Assembly: GCF_030406905.1 (NCBI RefSeq)
Contig: NZ_CP129137.1
Span: 2,979,001-3,043,000, forward strand
Reading direction: 5' to 3'
DNA: 64,000 bases
Source of the DNA: Streptomyces sp. HUAS CB01
GTDB taxonomy: Bacteria > Actinomycetota > Actinomycetes > Streptomycetales > Streptomycetaceae
Shown here one piece after another: positions 44,101-53,390 of this stretch. The position numbers were made by a program, and so were the translations under genes. The notes beneath the pieces were generated by a model. That model saw nothing but the letters and a program-made list of their open reading frames with translations, had not been told where the DNA came from and searched no databases. Positions within the stretch are counted from its first letter, which is position 1; every line of letters starts with the position of its first letter.

Positions 44101-47100
44101 AACCGTGTATCCGGTGGTCGAGGTGCCCTTGTCGGGATCCGTGGCCGAGACTCTGCGTCCGAAGAGGTCGTACTCGTACGACCACTTCGCATCGTCCGGC
44201 CCGGTGATGGTCTTCTGATCGCCGTCACGTGTGTAGGTGAAGGACGTCGTCGTGTAGGAGGCGCCGAGGCCGCCGCCGTACTCCGCGTCCGCGGTGCCGG
44301 GACCGGCGTACTCACGACGCTGCGTGGTCCGGCCCAGTGCGTCGGAGATGATGCGCGTCCCCTGCCCACCGGCCACCGCACTCGTGGCGGTGGAGTCGCC
44401 CGTGTACTGCGTCGTCGTCGTCCACTTCTTCACGCCGTAGACATGGAAGCTGCTGCTGGTGGGACGGCCGGCGCCGTCGAAGACCGTGGCGGTCTGCTTG
44501 GGGGCTCCGCCGTATTCCGCCCGGCTGTACGTGCCGTTCGGCGGAGCGCTCGAGTCGAAGACGTCGGCGAAGGACTCGTAGACCAGACCGCGGGTGCTGT
44601 ACCGCGTGTCCGTGAGCAGACGACCGCCGAGGGGGGTGGGGGTCTGCGTCTGCAGCGGACGCAGCAGAGAGTCGAAGATCTCGTAGGATGTCGTGACCGA
44701 TTCCGACGACTTGATCGTGGACGTGGAGATGGACGGCGCGACTCCGCGCTTGAGGACGTACGCGTAAGTCATGGAGGCGGATTGGCCGCCGTCCTTGTTT
44801 CGGTTGGGCAGCCACACTCCGGTAAGCCGTCCGAGAGCGTCATACGTCTGCTCGGTCTTCTTCAGGTTGGCGTCGTACGTGCGCAGGGGCAGACCGCGCT
44901 TGCCGTCCAGGAAGATGCTGACCTTGTGGCCCTTGGTATTCGTGACCACGGTCTTGGTCGGCGTTCCGGCTCCGACGGGGGTGTATTCCGTCGTGGTGGT
45001 CTTCTGTGCCGCGTCGGTGAGGGTGCGCAGGCGGCCGAGCGTGTCGTACGTGCTCGTACCCTTCGTCTGCCAGGCGGAGGGGTGGCGTTCGCCGCCGGTG
45101 GCAACGGCCGGGTACGCGGAGGCCCGGCCGGTCCAGGTCACCTCGCCCTTCGTGGGCACCTGGGCGGCGGACCAGGTGCCGGCGTTGGCGTTGTCGTAGA
45201 CGGTCGCCGTGTCGCCGAGCACATCACCGGGCGAGGCGGTCGTCGACGGCAGGGAGAGGTCTGCCTCGGCGGTGGCACAGGAGCGGCCGATGATGCGAGT
45301 GCGGGAGACCAGGCTGTTGATGCCCTTGCTGTCGTTCCGGGCGTACCAGGTCCGGCTGCAGGTCTCATCCCCGGTCTTGGCCGTGTCACCAGCGTTGTCG
45401 GCCTTGGCAGCCATGCCGTAACCGTCGTAGGTGAAGGCCATGCTCGCGCTGCGCCAGGTCCTGGGCACCGTCAGGTAGGTGTGCGTGAAGACCCTGCCGG
45501 TTCGCACGTAGTACGCCTCGGTGTCGGCGTACGACTTGTGCTGAATGGCGGTCCTAACCGACCAGGGATCGTTGACCGTGACGCTGACCGGGGTACCACC
45601 GTCATAGGTGATCTGCTGGCGTTGGAATCCGGCGTACTGATCGGCGTCGACGGCGTCGGGGACGTCGAGTGCGGAGAAGTCGATGCCGGGCACGTTGACG
45701 CTGCGGGTGCCGCCTGCCTTCAGCCGGTCACCGTGCATGCCCTGGAGATAGCTGGTGACGGTCCGCGAGCGGATCTCGTTCGCCGAGCCCGTCTGCACGG
45801 TGACCTTCTGGTATCCCCGCCAGACGGACCACGTACGCTCGTCGCCCGGCACGAACGGGCTGTCGTTGTAGCGCCAGGCGGGCTTCTCATAGGTGTAGGC
45901 GTATTCTGCGGCCCCGTGGCCCACGGGGTCGGCGTTGTTCACGGCGACGACCCGGTACTTGTGGAACCAGTCGATGCTCGCTTCCTGGGCTCCGTTGATG
46001 TGCCAGTACTGCGGGTAGCACGCCTCCGCGTTGTTGTCCTCCGCCGCGGGCATCCGCGAACCGCGCACGCATTCCGGAGCGCTGTAGGTCACGGTCGTGA
46101 TCGCACCGGTTTCCGAGGTGACGCTCTCGATGCGCGGGCGGGTGAGAGGAAGGATGTTGCCGCCACCGGGCTGGGTGCCGCCGGCGACACGGTTCGGCAG
46201 CTTGGTGTAGGTGAAGTCGATCGGGTCGAGCGACACCGGGGTGCCCGTGTGACCTGTGCGCCGGATGCTGTCCAGAGTCAGCGTGTGGTCGGTGGAATTG
46301 TCGATGTCACCGCCATCCAGGAATTTCTGGCTGAACGCCCAGGAGTCGATCGGCGTGTACGCGGTACCGGAGAGCACACTGGTTTCGATGCCGGTGAGTC
46401 GCTTGCGGGAGAAGAACGCCGGGCTCTCCGCGAGGCAGTCGGTGTCGTTCGCCCCGGAGGCACAGATGGCGTCGAACGGCACGTCGGGCCACTTCTCGGC
46501 CGTGTCCTCGCCCAGCGGTGAGCAGTTGGCGACCGTGCACCTCGGAGCGTGGGTGAAACTCACCTTCGCCGGTGCTTCCACGCTGAAGAGGGTGTCCCTG
46601 CGCTGCCCGTAGAGGATTCTGTCCAGGTACCCGCCGGGAGTGTAGGCGGCAGTGGCTGTGGACGCCTCGTTCTTGCGGTAGTGGTTCGACTCAGCCGTAT
46701 ACCAGTACGACATCGCGTTCTCGTGCGTGTCCTCGACGTAGTCGAGATTCCATCGCCAAGCCTGCTGGAGCCAGCGGTCCGCGAACGTGTCACCCTTGTT
46801 GTACCCGGGCTCGCCCGCATCGTCGCCGAAGACCGGGGCGGTCCATACCGAGTTGGTGCGCTCGGCGCCTGCTCCCGGCAGCTTGTTCAGGCCGAACACG
46901 TACTTCGTCCCGTCGCCGGTGGTGACGGTCCAGTGCTCGCCGTTGTCGTCGCCGTTGGCGGCGCCGGTCGCGTAGGTGACGGTGGAGGCGTCGTCGTTCT
47001 TGAGGCGCCACTTCCCGTCCTCGTCGTCCTTGACGAGTTCGGTCGACTTGCCGTTGAGGACGAGTGAGGCGTTCTCGTACTTCCAGCACAGGTCGTACTG

Positions 47101-48114
47101 TTCGTCGTGACCGTCCCGGTCGCAGGAGTCGTAGCTCCGCTCGATGTACGACAGGGCGGAGAGACCGAACCCCTCGCCGACCGTCGTGCCCTGGTTGTTG
47201 GTCGCCGCCGTACGGCCGTCGATGCTTCCCGAGTCGTACGCGAGGTTCAGTGACGGCGACGGCCCTGCGGCCGGTTTGGGAGCGCTCATCGGGTAGGACC
47301 AGGTGAAGGATCCCGATGACCCGCCGGCCTCCCAGGAGGAGGACGCCGCGAGCGGCGTGGCGGAATAGTCGCCCGCGCCCGACGGTGACTGGCCCGGGGA
47401 CGCGGCCGCCACGGCGAACACCACGGGGGCTTTCGAGGCGGCGAAGTCCACATCGGCGGTGAGCCGCTGCGCCGTGACGTCGTTGCGCGATGCGAGCGGC
47501 GTCAGCGTCCGGCATCGCGCGAGTTGCGGCGTGGCCAGCGCGCACGCCGGCAGCTGCGACAGACGGAGCCGACCGGACCAGTCGCCGCCGATGGCCGAGG
47601 CGAAGGAGGCGTAGTCGACGCCCAGCTCGGCCTTGCCGGGCCTGTCCGCCCGGGCGGTGAGGAGGACGCCGCTGATCCCGAGGCTCTTGGTGGTCTTCCG
47701 GTCGACCACGGTGACGGTGGCCTGGCCGGGCGTCCGTGTGACTCCCTTGAGGGTCACCGGCAGCCCTCCGGCTGCGGCTCGTCTGCCCGAGGCGGTGAGG
47801 GGAACGGTGGCACTGCCCGGCTTGGGCCACTGGGCGGCGTTCTGCTGATGGGCAGCGCGGGCCGCGTCTGCCGCGTTGGCCGCCTCGGACGCGCTGACAC
47901 GCTCACGTGCCTTCCGCGCGCCATCGGCCTTCACCGCCATGACCTTGCTCGAACGAGGCTTGGGCACGGCCGGGCGGCCGGGACCGCCGTCTGTGTCGAC
48001 AGCTTGCGCCACGGGCGTCAGGCCTGCCGGCACAGCGAGTACCGCTGCGAGTGCAGGGATCATCCAGGGGCGCACTCCGGTGAACCCACGTCTTTTCGTC
48101 GATCTTCTGCCCAT
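41149..48114 (-). CDS. RHS/YD-repeat polymorphic toxin with Hint domain and REase-like tip
   Basis: A 2321-residue secreted protein. A Tat- or Sec-like signal (RRSTKRRGF...IPALAAVLAVPAGLTPVAQA) is followed by a SpvB/RHS shell with many YD repeats, the conserved RHS core (HIGAREYDPKIGQFISVDP...NGYSYANNTPVTSSDPTGL), a pretoxin Hint autoprotease from about residue 2057 (CFLAGTDVL, VATHEHPFW, ending VLVHN) and a 118-residue tip. The tip has TDFDIVTRNAVVQVKTG, a D-(x)n-QxK restriction-endonuclease-like motif, so it is probably a DNase. I prefer the ATG at 48114, preceded by GGGGGG, over a GTG at 48129. The Hint domain likely releases the toxin. Confidence 0.88.
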   Translation of the reverse strand: MGRRSTKRRGFTGVRPWMIPALAAVLAVPAGLTPVAQAVDTDGGPGRPAVPKPRSSKVMAVKADGARKARERVSASEAANAADAARAAHQQNAAQWPKPGSATVPLTASGRRAAAGGLPVTLKGVTRTPGQATVTVVDRKTTKSLGISGVLLTARADRPGKAELGVDYASFASAIGGDWSGRLRLSQLPACALATPQLARCRTLTPLASRNDVTAQRLTADVDFAASKAPVVFAVAAASPGQSPSGAGDYSATPLAASSSWEAGGSSGSFTWSYPMSAPKPAAGPSPSLNLAYDSGSIDGRTAATNNQGTTVGEGFGLSALSYIERSYDSCDRDGHDEQYDLCWKYENASLVLNGKSTELVKDDEDGKWRLKNDDASTVTYATGAANGDDNGEHWTVTTGDGTKYVFGLNKLPGAGAERTNSVWTAPVFGDDAGEPGYNKGDTFADRWLQQAWRWNLDYVEDTHENAMSYWYTAESNHYRKNEASTATAAYTPGGYLDRILYGQRRDTLFSVEAPAKVSFTHAPRCTVANCSPLGEDTAEKWPDVPFDAICASGANDTDCLAESPAFFSRKRLTGIETSVLSGTAYTPIDSWAFSQKFLDGGDIDNSTDHTLTLDSIRRTGHTGTPVSLDPIDFTYTKLPNRVAGGTQPGGGNILPLTRPRIESVTSETGAITTVTYSAPECVRGSRMPAAEDNNAEACYPQYWHINGAQEASIDWFHKYRVVAVNNADPVGHGAAEYAYTYEKPAWRYNDSPFVPGDERTWSVWRGYQKVTVQTGSANEIRSRTVTSYLQGMHGDRLKAGGTRSVNVPGIDFSALDVPDAVDADQYAGFQRQQITYDGGTPVSVTVNDPWSVRTAIQHKSYADTEAYYVRTGRVFTHTYLTVPRTWRSASMAFTYDGYGMAAKADNAGDTAKTGDETCSRTWYARNDSKGINSLVSRTRIIGRSCATAEADLSLPSTTASPGDVLGDTATVYDNANAGTWSAAQVPTKGEVTWTGRASAYPAVATGGERHPSAWQTKGTSTYDTLGRLRTLTDAAQKTTTTEYTPVGAGTPTKTVVTNTKGHKVSIFLDGKRGLPLRTYDANLKKTEQTYDALGRLTGVWLPNRNKDGGQSASMTYAYVLKRGVAPSISTSTIKSSESVTTSYEIFDSLLRPLQTQTPTPLGGRLLTDTRYSTRGLVYESFADVFDSSAPPNGTYSRAEYGGAPKQTATVFDGAGRPTSSSFHVYGVKKWTTTTQYTGDSTATSAVAGGQGTRIISDALGRTTQRREYAGPGTADAEYGGGLGASYTTTSFTYTRDGDQKTITGPDDAKWSYEYDLFGRRVSATDPDKGTSTTGYTVLDQTDWTKDSEGNHLLYGYDEVGRRTALWSASRTDANKLAAWTFDSQAKGYQDSSIRYDGGVGGKTYTKNVAMYDALYRPTKSELVLDANDPLVVAGAAQKTYAFESDFNLDGTLQFSTEPAAGGLPRESLTFRYTPTGQPTSLSSGTSGYLQGASYNQLGLPQQLTLAVSGATEAKRTYLDHRFEAGTDRVTQSFVTTQTAPYKPQDLHYSYDDAGNVTRIADSPNPDPTLKPDVQCFTYDGHRRLQEAWTPSTDDCTSRTLGGAAPYRTEYTYNASGQRASETETPVSGAATTTNYCYVVPSQRHTLTATTKNADCTGVPASFSYDKTGNTTERPGPTGPGQTLSWNVEGKISSLTEGTKKTTYLYDAEGTLLIRRAAGDGESVLYLGATEVHHKVTGTTKTTWATRTYSAGSSAIALRTNESGTSKLSFLAGDHHGTSSLAVDATTQAVTKRFTTPFGAPRTGAVGTWPDDKQFLGKPVDKSTGLTHIGAREYDPKIGQFISVDPMLTLDQHQSLNGYSYANNTPVTSSDPTGLESCYPNFCSGSNGTYDDYKPENDPAAGSNTGGGGTAPTTSTGSTSSTAKPVIHGIELLTEEEMRAQPYAWPGDTYQELAQKFVRHKCFGIGGWQGSTKKFCDAADEAGLLEIGKDPWGVKANINCITGKGDCVEALVSDVITLVTWGLGKTASGIAARAAAGTRAAGASAASEGALVKLLLPGCKCFLAGTDVLMADGSTKDIEDVEIGDEVLATDPETGERGPRKVTRLIRTEDDKHFNELTIKTGDGSEKLVATHEHPFWSPSEQRWVEASELSLGMTLLTADGDTVSVQANRAFTKHARTYNLTVDDIHTYYVLAGATPVLVHNSNGCPTHVIGKGDDPLVPELVDDINARYPGHVRAQGVDIVGADGQVLTDFDIVTRNAVVQVKTGSGKGALKQALRTQSLTDYPVIVYLPQGRGSVIKSLEQAGIMVTRDKNVLLDVLAP

Positions 48115-48203
48115 GACCCAACCCCCCACGATGGGCCCGAACGCAGTGGTCCCTCGGCCCGCATCTGAAAATGCTCAGATCCCTGAAAGCTTCGTTCGAT
48201 GGC

Positions 48204-48246
48204 CCTTCGGGTGGGGCCGGATGCCGGAACCAGCCCCACCCGAAGG
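48204..48246 (-). terminator. Hairpin between LamG and RHS genes
   Basis: CCTTCGGGTGGGGC pairs perfectly with GCCCCACCCGAAGG (14 bp, 15-nt loop), just past the LamG gene stop. It should at least attenuate read-through into the RHS gene. Confidence 0.85.
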
Positions 48247-48252
48247 CGTTTC

Positions 48253-51200
48253 TCAACCGCCGACCACGGTTTCGAGTTGGTCCCTGCCGTTCACGGCACC
48301 CGCCCAGAGCCGTACCTCACGGACGTGTCCGGGCAGGAAGTGACCCCAGTTGGTCGCACTGAACCCTTTGCCGATCGCGAAGTTGTCTGCTCCGACGAGT
48401 GCGGTGTAGGACTTGTCATCGTCGTTCTGGGAGAGCCCCACGTAGAGACGAATGACCGGCCCGGCCTCGGAAAGCGCGTCGAAAACGCCGGTCAACCGGA
48501 CTGGAGCACCCAGAACCGCCTCTTCGTCGGAACTGGCCCAGGTGGTCGTGCCGTCCTTGTTGACACGTCCGAACTTCCAGAATCCGACGGGCACGATGCG
48601 CTCGTTCCCGTCGTCGTCCAGCTCCGTCCTCGTACCCGTGAGCTGGAACCACAGGCCCCAGGAGGAGCCGTCGACCGTGCGCTGACCGGTGACCTGGGCC
48701 ACGTAACCCGACGGCTTCGTCAGCAACTTCGCCGGGTCCAACTGAACGCCGGTCGTGACGGTGAACGAGCCGCTGTCGTCGACCACAGGGCCGGCCGTCG
48801 TGGCGGCGTCGTCCGAACCGTCGAGGACGATGGCTTCCCCGTCGAGAGCCGCCCCTCCGGCCAGGGACAGAGCGCGTCCGTATCCGGAAGCTGTGTCGGC
48901 GATGGTGGTACCGGTTGCACCTTCGGCGTTCCAGTTGGCAACCAGCTCGACGCTCTCAAGGCCAGTGGCGGCGGACAGGGTGCGGGCCTCCTTGGCCACT
49001 TCAGCTGGTTGGAGGGCACGCTGCCAGACTGCGACCTCGTCGAGGCTGCCGTCGAGGTTGAACCGCGAGGATCCAGATTCCTGCGAGCGGCCAAACTGCA
49101 TCGGGCCTTTCGCCGACCATGCAGACGTCTGCGTTGAAGTGCCGTGCAGCACGCCGTTGACATACAGACACAGGCGCTTGGCGACTGGGTCGTAGCTACC
49201 GGCCACATGCGTCCACACGCCTACCTGCGCCGGAACCTTTGACTTGTTCCCCCAGTACATCGTGCCGTCGTCCGCATCTGTCGTTTTCACGCCGAAGTAC
49301 CAGCTGTCGAGGTCCTTCGAATACGACAGCCAGAATGGACTGTTCCTTGTCCCGTCCTGCGATACCAGAGCCATATGACGGCTCTTGCTGTCCAGTCGCA
49401 CCCAAGCCGCAACCGTGTAGGCGGAGCGTGTCTCAAGTACGGGCCCGGCCGTGGCGGCATAGCCCGACGTACCGTTCAGCTTCAGGCCCTTGTCCGTTCT
49501 GGGTTCGACGAGCGGCTCCCCCAGATCGTCGTGCCAGACTTCCCCCCGGCGCCCACGATCGTCCCGCACCGCTCCTGCCGAGAGCGTCGCGCTGTCCTGG
49601 TTCTGCGCGACGGTCGTCGACGAGTCGACCGCCACACCGCTGTCCTCGTCGAAGTGCCACCGCCCCACAGGCCCGTCGCCCTCCTTGACCAGGAAGCTCA
49701 CGATCTGCGAGGCACCAGGTCGTCCAGCCGTGTCCGTGGCGCGCACCTCGAGGTAGTACGTGCCGGCCTCCGGTGGGGCGATCTCCACCGACGTCTTCGT
49801 ACTCGCGGATGACCAGCTCTTGTCCGTGGACCACTTGTACTGGTACGTCGCAATATTCGTGTCGCCGGCGGCCGGGGCGAACGTGAAGGTGCCCTTGACG
49901 CCGGGGCCGCCTGCGGGGGTGCAGGTCGCTGCACACAGGGTGTAGACGGAGGCGGCGTTCACGGTCGGAGGCTTCGGCGCGGTCTTGTCGACCTTGAAGT
50001 AGCACACCACGCTGCCCGGAGAGGTCAGCCAGTTGCTGAAGTCGGGCCAGTACGAGCGCGTCCATGCCTGGATGCGGTAGAGCGGCCCCTCCTCCAGGGT
50101 GTGCGGTACCGAAGCCGGCGCCACCCCGCCCGTACCGAGGTGCCCTGCCGTGGGGTACACGAAGTCCGGCAGCGCGCTCCAGGTCGAGCCGGTCTGCTTC
50201 TCCACCTTGAATCTGGCCCGGAGCTTCGCGCCCGGTGAGCCACCGACCATGGTGCGAACAGTCGCCGACGCCTGTGGCGTGGGGTCCGTCACGATGCCAG
50301 GAGCGCCGATCTCGGTCGAGCAGGACAGACCCTTGCCCGTGAGGAAGCCGAACGGCGTCGGGTAGTTCGGCTTTCCGATGTAGTCGACCACGAGTGTGCC
50401 GTCGTTCTTGAACCGCTTCCACGCGCTCGGGTCGCCCTCGTCGTGGGCACGCAGCATCAGCGTGAGGCGGTCGAACCTGCCCGCCGCGAAGTTGCGTACC
50501 GTCGCCGTGAGATTCTCGTTCGACTCCTCCGGGTTGTCGGTGAAGTCAATTGGCGCATCCGGGGAGTCCGGGTCGCACAGCGAGCCGCGGCCCGCGGAGA
50601 TGTTGCGGTCGACCATCAGATCCAGTTCGCCGGGCCGACTGGACCACGTGGTGGACGACGAGATGGGGTTGGTGCGCACCAGATCGACCCAGCGTGGGTC
50701 GCACTGGAAGGCCCAGGGCTCGGTCACCCGGAACGTCGCGCCCAGGATGTGTTTGCCTACGAGATTGTTGGGCGCGAACTCGTAGTACAGCCTCTGCACA
50801 TAACCAGGCCCGCAGTAGTAGCCGCCCCAGGTGCCGCACTTGCCGACGCCTTTGCCGCGCTCACCGCCGTCATCGTCCTGGTTGTCGAAGTTGTAGAGGC
50901 GGTAGCCGTCCGAGCGCAGAAGGATTCGTTCCGCCTCGCCCCAGGAGACCTCGGGATCGATGAAGAGCGGGAAGTCGGAAGCGTCGGCCTCCTTGAGCAT
51001 CTCCTCGTCGGGGACCAGACTGATCGCGCTCTTGCCCACGTGAATGGGCAGTGCGGCGGTCTCGTCCCCCGGGCGCGGCTCATCGGGATTACCGACGTCC
51101 GGTTCGGCCACGTGCCGCGCAGCGCCCGACTCCACTCGGCCGGTCTTCGAGCCCGTCGCCTGCCCTGCCCTGGCCCCACCTGCCGCGCCTCCGGAAGAGT

Positions 51201-51924
51201 TCCACATCAGCGCCGGCGGAGCCGCGAACACCTCCGTCGCGTTGGTGTCCACAGCCGAGATGCCTCCGCCGTCGGTCGGCGACACCTTGAGCCCTTCGGC
51301 CTTCACCGCGAAGGTGATCTTCCTGAGTTCCGGTGCCGCGGCGGCCTCCGGCGTCTTCACCACGAGCACCTCGCGGAAGCCCTCCACGGTGGCCGTCATC
51401 CGCAGATCGACGTCAGGAAGGACGTTCGGGTACGTCACGCTGTCGCCGTCGAGAGTGGGTCGGGGCAGTGGGCCGGGCCAGCCGAGGGCCAGGGAGCGAC
51501 CCTCCCGCGCGATCTTCACGAGCCCTGCCCCGTCGCCACCGTTGGAGAACGTCAGGGCGACGGCCGCGGCTTTCGGCGCGATCGTTCCGTCGGGCCGCTT
51601 CTCCAGGGTGGCGTCCGGCTCGACCCAGGCGCCGTCGCGGGACTTCACACGGACGGGAACGACCGAATGCTCCAGTCGGAAGGTGGCGCCATCGGGGTTC
51701 GCGTAGGTGGTCCCGAACTCCGTCCGGTCCCCGGCGATCTCGACACGCTTGCCGGTCCTCGCAGCTTGAGCGAGCGCCCGCTCCGCCTCACTGCTGGGCG
51801 AGGGGGCGGCGGCCTGCGCGGAGTTCTCCGCAGCCAGTGCCGGCACTCCGGTACACGCCAGCACCGTCGCCAGAGTGAGCACCATGGATCTTCGGCGCCA
51901 TCGGCGCATGCGGAATACGGACAC
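48253..51924 (-). CDS. LamG-domain surface protein of the RHS locus
   Basis: A secreted protein of about 1223 residues. After a signal peptide (RSMVLTLATVLACTGVPALAAENSAQAA) come beta-rich regions, a DNRLRE-type domain (YYEFAPNNLVGKHILGATFRV), a fibronectin-like stretch and two C-terminal LamG/concanavalin folds (GRWHFDEDSGVAVDSS; YTVAAWVRLDSKSRHMALVSQDG; FTVTTGVQLDP). LamG proteins upstream of RHS toxins are common in streptomycetes and may mediate cell contact or delivery. I used the GTG at 51924 preceded by GGGGGG; an ATG at 51951 is also possible. A hairpin separates it from the RHS gene. Confidence 0.82.
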   Translation of the reverse strand: MSVFRMRRWRRRSMVLTLATVLACTGVPALAAENSAQAAAPSPSSEAERALAQAARTGKRVEIAGDRTEFGTTYANPDGATFRLEHSVVPVRVKSRDGAWVEPDATLEKRPDGTIAPKAAAVALTFSNGGDGAGLVKIAREGRSLALGWPGPLPRPTLDGDSVTYPNVLPDVDLRMTATVEGFREVLVVKTPEAAAAPELRKITFAVKAEGLKVSPTDGGGISAVDTNATEVFAAPPALMWNSSGGAAGGARAGQATGSKTGRVESGAARHVAEPDVGNPDEPRPGDETAALPIHVGKSAISLVPDEEMLKEADASDFPLFIDPEVSWGEAERILLRSDGYRLYNFDNQDDDGGERGKGVGKCGTWGGYYCGPGYVQRLYYEFAPNNLVGKHILGATFRVTEPWAFQCDPRWVDLVRTNPISSSTTWSSRPGELDLMVDRNISAGRGSLCDPDSPDAPIDFTDNPEESNENLTATVRNFAAGRFDRLTLMLRAHDEGDPSAWKRFKNDGTLVVDYIGKPNYPTPFGFLTGKGLSCSTEIGAPGIVTDPTPQASATVRTMVGGSPGAKLRARFKVEKQTGSTWSALPDFVYPTAGHLGTGGVAPASVPHTLEEGPLYRIQAWTRSYWPDFSNWLTSPGSVVCYFKVDKTAPKPPTVNAASVYTLCAATCTPAGGPGVKGTFTFAPAAGDTNIATYQYKWSTDKSWSSASTKTSVEIAPPEAGTYYLEVRATDTAGRPGASQIVSFLVKEGDGPVGRWHFDEDSGVAVDSSTTVAQNQDSATLSAGAVRDDRGRRGEVWHDDLGEPLVEPRTDKGLKLNGTSGYAATAGPVLETRSAYTVAAWVRLDSKSRHMALVSQDGTRNSPFWLSYSKDLDSWYFGVKTTDADDGTMYWGNKSKVPAQVGVWTHVAGSYDPVAKRLCLYVNGVLHGTSTQTSAWSAKGPMQFGRSQESGSSRFNLDGSLDEVAVWQRALQPAEVAKEARTLSAATGLESVELVANWNAEGATGTTIADTASGYGRALSLAGGAALDGEAIVLDGSDDAATTAGPVVDDSGSFTVTTGVQLDPAKLLTKPSGYVAQVTGQRTVDGSSWGLWFQLTGTRTELDDDGNERIVPVGFWKFGRVNKDGTTTWASSDEEAVLGAPVRLTGVFDALSEAGPVIRLYVGLSQNDDDKSYTALVGADNFAIGKGFSATNWGHFLPGHVREVRLWAGAVNGRDQLETVVGG

Positions 51925-51951
51925 TGCTCGCCACCCCCCGGGAGAACACAT

Positions 51952-52190
51952 GTTCTTAAGCGGTCCGCATGCTTTCGGTTACTACGCGTACGCGTCAACG
52001 GATTTGAGGCGGTTGAGGTCTGCGCGTCGTGAGGGAGTGGCTGATTCTCCCTGGAGGCACCCGTGTGATCACTGGGCAATCGGCGCAACTGCGCTTTCCG
52101 GAATGGCCGAAACTGATCGGGGTCTCGGAGCGGAGAACACAACGGCGCCGCGCCCCAAGGGACGCGGCGCCGTCACGAACGAACGGGTGG
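51952..52190. promoter_or_regulatory. Promoter region of the LamG-RHS locus
   Basis: About 240 bp, A+T-richer than flanks around 51945-52000 (e.g. TGTTCTTAAG), containing the toxin-locus promoter and the prfB terminator. It marks the right border of the accessory region. Confidence 0.5.
52142..52173 (-). terminator. prfB terminator hairpin
   Basis: ACGGCGCCGCG pairs with CGCGGCGCCGT (11 bp, 10-nt loop), 18 bp past the prfB stop. Confidence 0.85.
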
Positions 52191-53297
52191 TTACTTCTCC
52201 TGCTGCTTCCGCCAGCGGATGCCCGCCTCCAGGAAGCCGTCGATCTCGCCGTCGAGCACCGACTGCGGGTTGCCGACCTCGAACTCCGTCCGCAGGTCCT
52301 TGACCATCTGGTACGGGTGGAGGACGTACGACCGCATCTGGTTGCCCCAGGAGTTGCCGCCGTCGCCCTTGAGGGCGTCCATCTTGGCCTGCTCCTCCTG
52401 GCGGCGGCGCTCGAGGAGCTTCGCCTGGAGGACGTTCATCGCGCTCGCCTTGTTCTGGATCTGGGAGCGCTCGTTCTGGCAGGAGACCACGATGCCGGTC
52501 GGGATGTGGGTGATGCGGACCGCGGAGTCCGTCGTGTTGACGCCCTGGCCGCCCGGGCCGGAGGCGCGGTAGACGTCCACGCGCAGCTCGGACTCGTCGA
52601 TCTCGACGTGGTCGGACTGCTCGACGACGGGAAGGACCTCGACGCCCGCGAAGGACGTCTGACGGCGGCCCTGGTTGTCGAACGGGGAGATGCGGACCAG
52701 GCGGTGCGTGCCCTGCTCGACCGACAGCGTGCCGTAGGCGTACGGCGCCTTCACCACGAAGGTGGTCGACTTGATGCCGGCCTCCTCCGCGTACGAGGTC
52801 TCGTAGACCTCCGTGCCGTAGCCGTGGCGCTCGGCCCAGCGCATGTACATGCGCTGGAGCTGCTCGGCGAAGTCGGCGGCGTCCACGCCACCGGCCTCGG
52901 CCCGGATGTTGACGAGCGCCTCGCGCTCGTCGTACTCGCCGGAGAGGAGCGTGCGGACCTCCATCTCGTCCAGCGCCTTGCGGACGGCCTCCAGCTCGGC
53001 CTCGGCCTCCGCGCGGGTGTCCGGGTCGTCCTCGGTCTCGGCGAGCTCGAAGAGCACCTCGAGGTCGTCGATCCGCCCGCGGAGCGCCTCCGCCTTGCGG
53101 ACCTCGGCCTGCAGGTGCGAGAGCTTGCTGGTGATCTTCTGCGCCGCCTCGGGGTCGTCCCAGAGGGACGGCGCCGCCGCCTGCTCCTCGAGCACGGCGA
53201 TGTCTGCCCTCATCCTGTCGAGGTCCAGGACGGCCTCGATCGACCCCATGGTCGAGGAGAGGGACTTCAGCTCTTCGGATACATCGACGACTGCCAC
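52191..53297 (-). CDS. prfB: Peptide chain release factor 2
   Basis: A 368-residue RF2, which reads UAA and UGA and triggers peptide release. The SPF anticodon-like tripeptide is at residues 204-206 (VRISPFDNQ) and the catalytic GGQ at 249-251. The frame is continuous, so the programmed +1 frameshift known from many bacteria is absent. I chose the GTG at 53297 ([15 protein letters not shown]); the frame is open slightly further but without a ribosome site. Conserved core gene at the right border of the accessory region. Confidence 0.95.
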   Translation of the reverse strand: MAVVDVSEELKSLSSTMGSIEAVLDLDRMRADIAVLEEQAAAPSLWDDPEAAQKITSKLSHLQAEVRKAEALRGRIDDLEVLFELAETEDDPDTRAEAEAELEAVRKALDEMEVRTLLSGEYDEREALVNIRAEAGGVDAADFAEQLQRMYMRWAERHGYGTEVYETSYAEEAGIKSTTFVVKAPYAYGTLSVEQGTHRLVRISPFDNQGRRQTSFAGVEVLPVVEQSDHVEIDESELRVDVYRASGPGGQGVNTTDSAVRITHIPTGIVVSCQNERSQIQNKASAMNVLQAKLLERRRQEEQAKMDALKGDGGNSWGNQMRSYVLHPYQMVKDLRTEFEVGNPQSVLDGEIDGFLEAGIRWRKQQEK

Positions 53298-53390
53298 GCG
53301 TCCAAGGGTAACGGCATCGCGCGACACGCCCGCCGCGCCCGTGGACGTCCGGCCGTCCGGCGGCGCCCTCCGGCCCCGGGGAAGGGGGTT

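Noticed and set aside
52191..53297. Programmed +1 frameshift in prfB
   Set aside because: The reading frame is continuous from GTG to stop with no in-frame TGA near codon 26, so no frameshift is needed.
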